Source: an uncultured Gemmatimonadota bacterium (lineage in GTDB: Bacteria; Gemmatimonadota; Gemmatimonadetes; Gemmatimonadales; GWC2-71-9). From it: DNA of 55,886 bases. Positions 52,201 through 55,886 of the stretch are shown piece after piece. Made by a program: the position numbers and the translations under genes. The stretch spans positions 1 to 55,886 of the forward strand of contig CAMPKP010000006.1 of assembly GCA_946887295.1 (NCBI GenBank). Reading direction: 5' to 3'. Under the pieces are notes generated by a model that worked only from the letters and a program-made list of their open reading frames with translations, was not told the origin of the DNA and ran no database searches. Every line of letters begins with the position of its first letter. Within the stretch, counting starts at the first letter, position 1.

Positions 52201-53803
52201 ATCACCCCTGCCGGACCGTTCGCCGGTCCGTATCCTGCCCCGCCGGCTCCTGCTTTCCGCCGCTGCCGCCGCCGCCCCGCTCGGGACGGCGTGCGCCCAG
52301 GCCGATGTGCCGCCGCTTCCCGACAGCTCGGGGTGGGGCGTTCATGTCCTCGCCGCCTCGCATGCTCCCGATGGTGCGTTGTGGGTCGGAACCTATGGCA
52401 AGGGGATCTATCGGCTGTCGCGGGGCGCCGGGAGCTGGGAGGTGATCCGGAGCGACACGACGCCCGGCGCGCTCTCGTGGGACTTCGTCCACGCGTTCGG
52501 CTTCGGCCCCCGGGGCCAGATATGGTACGGCACTGTCGGGAACGGCTGGGGGCTGTCGGTGGACGGTGGCAAGACGTGGAAGAGCTGGACCTATGACCAG
52601 CTTGGTCCCGAGTGGCAGTACGTGGCCTCGGGCGGGATCGCCACGCGCGGCGACACCACGATGATCGCCACCGCCGACGGGCTCCAGGTCACGACCGATG
52701 ACGGTGCGCACTGGACCGCCATCGTGGACTCCGCCGGTCCGGCCGCCAGGGGCCCGGCGGACACCGCCGTCGCGCTCCTCGGCAACGAGTACGTGCGTCG
52801 GCTCGCGGCCGACGGACGCGGGTGGATCGTCTCCACGCTGCGAGGCGAGCAGCGGCTGCGACACACCGAGGCGGGATGGGTGGCCGAGCCGGCAAAGGAC
52901 GCGGTCTTTCCACGGCCCGACACGGTGACCCTGGGCGGGCGCCGGTACCGAGGCACCCCTTGCGGCCTGCGGCCGGGGGAGGACACCACCCCGTGCCTCC
53001 GCGGCGAGGCCAAGTCGGCCGAGGCGCCGGCGGCGCCACTGACCGTCTGGCTCAGGCGGCCGATCGCCGCCCGAGACAATCCGTTCATCGATCAGACCTA
53101 CCGCTACGGCTCGACGATGGGGGGCAACTTCCAGCAGCACCAGGGCGTGGAGTTCAACAATCCCGACGGCACGCCGGTGTTGGCGGCGGGCCCGGGCACG
53201 GTGGTCTTCGCCGGGCCCGCCGAGGCGGGTGCGCTCACTGTCACGGTGCGCCACGACACGACCGTCACGAAAGACGGTGTCACCTACCGGCTCTACTCGA
53301 CCTACTACCACAACTCCGCCCTGGGCGTGAAGCGGGGCGACCGGGTGCGGATGGGCCAGGAGCTGTCCAGGGTCGGCAACACCGGGCGAGCGACCAACGA
53401 TCACCTGCACCTCGAGCTGTCGGCGTCGCCGACCGACTCGCTGCCCGCCATCGTGGACTCGTCCCAGCGCTTTCCGCCGTACACCACCAACGCCGAGCTC
53501 TGGATCGAGCCCCTGCCGGGCACCGGCATCGTCGCGGGCCAGGTGCTCGGGTCCGACGGCGTACCGGTGAGGCAGGCGCGGATCTACGGGCTGGTGAAGC
53601 CCCAGCCGACCGAGACGCCGTTCTCCTTCGCGGAGACTTACGGGGACAAAGGTCACTCGCACCCGCTGTACGGGGAGCACTTCGCCGTGAGCGACGTGCC
53701 GGCGGGGCGCTATGTGGTGGGAACCGAGATCGAGGGCAAGCGGGTGCTTCGGCGGATCACCGTCGCGCCGGGGAAGCTGACCTGGGTGGTCTTCGAGCCC
53801 TGA
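52193..53803 (+). CDS. Secreted M23-family peptidase with propeller-like repeats
   Basis: A 536-residue exported protein. A twin-arginine-free signal ([21 protein letters not shown]) starts it; cleavage may be after ACAQ, or it may be lipidated at the Cys of GTAC. Residues about 40-180 hold two-component-type propeller motifs (GALWVGTYGKGIYRL, GQIWYGTVGNGW). Residues about 310-430 are an M23/LytM domain: HQGVEFNNPDGTPV (Glu replaces the usual Asp zinc ligand) and DHLHLEL (HLH). A C-terminal beta domain with GQVLGSDGVPVRQARIYG follows. Start ATG at 52193 overlaps the SDR end; ATG at 52187 is an alternative. The altered ligand may mean a binding rather than cleaving role. Confidence 0.78.
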   Translation: MPESPLPDRSPVRILPRRLLLSAAAAAAPLGTACAQADVPPLPDSSGWGVHVLAASHAPDGALWVGTYGKGIYRLSRGAGSWEVIRSDTTPGALSWDFVHAFGFGPRGQIWYGTVGNGWGLSVDGGKTWKSWTYDQLGPEWQYVASGGIATRGDTTMIATADGLQVTTDDGAHWTAIVDSAGPAARGPADTAVALLGNEYVRRLAADGRGWIVSTLRGEQRLRHTEAGWVAEPAKDAVFPRPDTVTLGGRRYRGTPCGLRPGEDTTPCLRGEAKSAEAPAAPLTVWLRRPIAARDNPFIDQTYRYGSTMGGNFQQHQGVEFNNPDGTPVLAAGPGTVVFAGPAEAGALTVTVRHDTTVTKDGVTYRLYSTYYHNSALGVKRGDRVRMGQELSRVGNTGRATNDHLHLELSASPTDSLPAIVDSSQRFPPYTTNAELWIEPLPGTGIVAGQVLGSDGVPVRQARIYGLVKPQPTETPFSFAETYGDKGHSHPLYGEHFAVSDVPAGRYVVGTEIEGKRVLRRITVAPGKLTWVVFEP

Positions 53804-54387
53804 TGTTCATCGAGCTCACCGACCACCTTCGCTGCCCCGCCGATCACGAGGAGGGCTACCTCGTCCTCCTGCCGGACCGCATGGACGATCGATCCGTACG
53901 CGAGGGGCGGCTGGGGTGCCCGCTGTGCGGTCGCACCTACACGCTCGACGACGGCATACTGGATCTCGGCGGCGGCGCGGCCGAGCCCCCTGCGACGACG
54001 CTGCTCGACCCCGAGCCGCTCACGGCGTTGATCGGGCTCGGCGGTCCCGGGGGCTATCTGGTCCTGGTCGGACGGCCGGCCACGGGCTGGCGCGAGGTGG
54101 CGCAGCTCAATCCCGGGGTCGGGCTGGTGGCGGTGAATCCTGGAAGGGACGTTGCCGATGCGCCCGGCATCAGCGTGGTGCGGGGCGCGACGCTTCCGCT
54201 CAAGTCCCGCTCGATGCGAGGAGTCGTGCTGGGCAGCCCCTACGGCGACGATCCGCGGTGGATCGCCGAGGCGTCGAGAGTGGTGTTGCCGGGACTGCGG
54301 GTGGCCGGGGAGGGCGCGGCCCCCGACGCGGCGATAGATCTGATGGCGACGGCGGGCGGGGTCTGGGTCGGCACACCCCGCCGCTGA
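53803..54387 (+). CDS. Trm112-like zinc-ribbon protein with methyltransferase-like remnant
   Basis: A 194-residue protein. The first 55 residues form a zinc-ribbon: DHLRCPADH and LGCPLCGRTYTLDDGILDLG, the arrangement of Trm112/YcaR-type domains. The rest has a Rossmann-like run (LIGLGGPGGYLVLVGRP, VGLVAVNPGRD, RGVVLGSPYGDDPRWIAEASRVVLPGLRVAGE) that resembles a SAM-methyltransferase core without the glycine-rich motif I. It is probably a degenerate or partner methyltransferase subunit; function unknown. The start overlaps the M23 gene as TGATG. Confidence 0.6.
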   Translation: MFIELTDHLRCPADHEEGYLVLLPDRMDDRSVREGRLGCPLCGRTYTLDDGILDLGGGAAEPPATTLLDPEPLTALIGLGGPGGYLVLVGRPATGWREVAQLNPGVGLVAVNPGRDVADAPGISVVRGATLPLKSRSMRGVVLGSPYGDDPRWIAEASRVVLPGLRVAGEGAAPDAAIDLMATAGGVWVGTPRR

Positions 54388-55886
54388 TCACCTCTCGGTG
54401 TAGAGCGCCTCGATCGCCACCCGGTGGCGCTCCTCCACGATCCTCCGCCGCACCTTGAGCGTGGGTGTGAGCTCTCCCGCCTCGACCGTGAAGTCACTCG
54501 CCAGGATCAGCACTTTCTTGGGCATCTCGAACTGCGCCAGGTCGCGCAGCGTCATTCGCACCTCGCGCTCGATCTTCTGCCGCACGTCCGGATGGGCGAG
54601 CAGCTGCTCGAGGCTGCCGTCGGGCAGGCCCTTGTACCCGACCCAACCCTTCACCTGCGCCTCGTCGGGCACCACCAGCATGATGGGGAAGGGGCGCCGA
54701 TCGCCGATCATCACCGCGCTGGAGATGAACTTGCTCCCTTTCGCGAGGTTCTCGATGGGCTGCGGCGCGATGTTCTTGCCGCCGGCGGTGACGATCAGGT
54801 CCTTCTTGCGGTCGGTGATGCTGAGGTACCCGTCGGCGTCGATCAGGCCGATGTCACCGGTGTGGAACCAACCGTCCTCGTCGACGGCTTCGGCGGTCGC
54901 GTCAGGCTTGTTGAAGTAGCCGCACATCACGTTGGGACCCCGGGTGACGATCTCACCGTCGGGCGCGATCCGGATCTCCACGCCGGGGATCGCTCTGCCC
55001 ACCGAGCCCAGCCGGTGGTGCTCGAAGGTGTTCACCGCCATCACCGGCGAGGTCTCGGTGAGGCCGTACCCCTCGAGGATCGGCAGCCCGGCGGCGTAGA
55101 AGAAGCGCGCGATGTCGGGTGCCAGCGGCGCGCCGCCCGAGATGAAGAACCGAATGCGCCCGCCGGTGCGCGCCCGGAGCTTGGCGAAAGCCAGCCGGTT
55201 CGCCACGGCGTGCCTGATCCGGAGCCCCGGCGGGATCGGCCTCCGGTCGATCGTGGCCTCGGCCCATCGCTCACCGACCTCCCTGGACCAGGCGAAGATG
55301 CGCTTGCGGAGCGGCGACGACGTCCGCACCGCGTCCAGCACCCGGGCGTACATCTTCTCGTAGAGGCGCGGCACCGACGCCATGAGATGGGGCCGGATCT
55401 CCCGCATGTTCTCGGGCACCGTGTCCACGCTTTCGGCGTAGTTGATCACCACGCCCGCGTGGAACATGCAGTAGTGCCCGAACATCCGCTCGAAGATGTG
55501 GGACAGCGGCAGGAACGAGAGGCACTCGTCCTCGGGATTGAAGCTGAAGAGCGCCACGCAGGTCGTCACGTTCGAGGCGATGTTCCCGTGGCTCAGCATC
55601 ACGCCCTTCGGGTCGCCGGTGGTGCCCGAGGTGTAGATGAGGGTCGCGAGATCGTCCTCGACCACCTCGAGCGCCGCCGCGCGCCAGTCGGGATGCCGCC
55701 CGCGGGCGGCGCGGCCCAGGCTCAGGACCTGCTCGAACCGGACGACGTCGGGCCCCGCCGCGGACTCGTCGAACGCTACGATGTGCTTGAGGGCGGGCAG
55801 CCGATCCCGGATCCGCCGCACTTTTTCCAGCTGCCCGGCATTCGACACCAGCACCGCCACGGCGCCGGAGTCCCGCAGGATGTACT
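54388..55886 (-). CDS. Long-chain acyl-CoA synthetase (AMP-binding), 5' end outside window
   Basis: At least 498 residues, cut by the window end. ANL-superfamily motifs are in order: IYTSGTTGDPKGVMLSHGN, LPLSHIFERM, the EGYGLTETSPVM adenine motif, WFHTGDIGLIDADGYLSI and DRKKDLIVTAGGKNIAPQ. It activates fatty acids to acyl-AMP and then acyl-CoA, usually membrane-associated. It converges directly with the zinc-ribbon gene (no gap). The frame stays open to the window edge, so the true start is beyond 55886. The N-terminal part of the family (first 100 or so residues) is missing here. Confidence 0.93.
   Translation of the reverse strand, partial: YILRDSGAVAVLVSNAGQLEKVRRIRDRLPALKHIVAFDESAAGPDVVRFEQVLSLGRAARGRHPDWRAAALEVVEDDLATLIYTSGTTGDPKGVMLSHGNIASNVTTCVALFSFNPEDECLSFLPLSHIFERMFGHYCMFHAGVVINYAESVDTVPENMREIRPHLMASVPRLYEKMYARVLDAVRTSSPLRKRIFAWSREVGERWAEATIDRRPIPPGLRIRHAVANRLAFAKLRARTGGRIRFFISGGAPLAPDIARFFYAAGLPILEGYGLTETSPVMAVNTFEHHRLGSVGRAIPGVEIRIAPDGEIVTRGPNVMCGYFNKPDATAEAVDEDGWFHTGDIGLIDADGYLSITDRKKDLIVTAGGKNIAPQPIENLAKGSKFISSAVMIGDRRPFPIMLVVPDEAQVKGWVGYKGLPDGSLEQLLAHPDVRQKIEREVRMTLRDLAQFEMPKKVLILASDFTVEAGELTPTLKVRRRIVEERHRVAIEALYTER

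Overview
The window is about 56 kb of very GC-rich bacterial chromosome packed with short-spaced or overlapping genes. Base composition, the sulfated-polysaccharide gene set and the DNA-repair cluster fit a Gemmatimonadota-type bacterium. That placement is an inference; no rRNA or other phylogenetic marker lies in the window. No tRNA, rRNA, insertion sequence, phage gene or CRISPR array was found.

Region 1 (217-13932) is a glycan cassette. Eleven tightly coupled minus-strand genes run from UDP-glucuronate decarboxylase through two sugar epimerases, a zinc alcohol dehydrogenase, a Gfo/Idh/MocA oxidoreductase, a GT4 transferase, three CgeB-type transferases and a methyltransferase to a two-domain protein that looks like a phosphoribosyltransferase joined to a small-molecule kinase. 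A convergent glycoside hydrolase (952-1836) appears to be circularly permuted. A histidine phosphatase lies beyond it.

Region 2 (14118-23256) is a plus-strand DNA-end-processing operon: NurA-like nuclease, a GlpD-type dehydrogenase in an unexpected place, HerA-like ATPase, SbcD, SbcC and a GNAT protein. A receiver-only response regulator and a GT4 transferase follow on the minus strand.

Region 3 (about 25.3-49.8 kb) reads as a complete Wzx/Wzy-type system for a sulfated exopolysaccharide. It has a Wza-like export protein, a Wzc-like co-polymerase/tyrosine kinase, a PAPS operon (cysN-cysQ-cysC-cysD), five sulfotransferases, a flippase, an O-antigen-ligase-type polymerase, several glycosyltransferases and a priming sugar-phosphate transferase. 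It is bracketed by two paralogous secreted lipoproteins with a barrel-like domain. Four of its transcription units carry an almost identical 15-bp element with the spacing of a sigma-54 (-24/-12) promoter. Each has a second shared motif 50-140 bp upstream that looks like an activator site. One regulator therefore probably controls the whole polysaccharide system.

Region 4 (49978-55886) holds a tiny membrane protein, a probable structured non-coding RNA of about 185 nt with its own promoter and terminator (6S-like in outline), a three-gene set matching tetrahydrobiopterin synthesis (FolE, eukaryotic-like PTPS, SDR), an M23 peptidase with propeller-like repeats, a small zinc-ribbon protein and a partial long-chain acyl-CoA synthetase cut by the window end.
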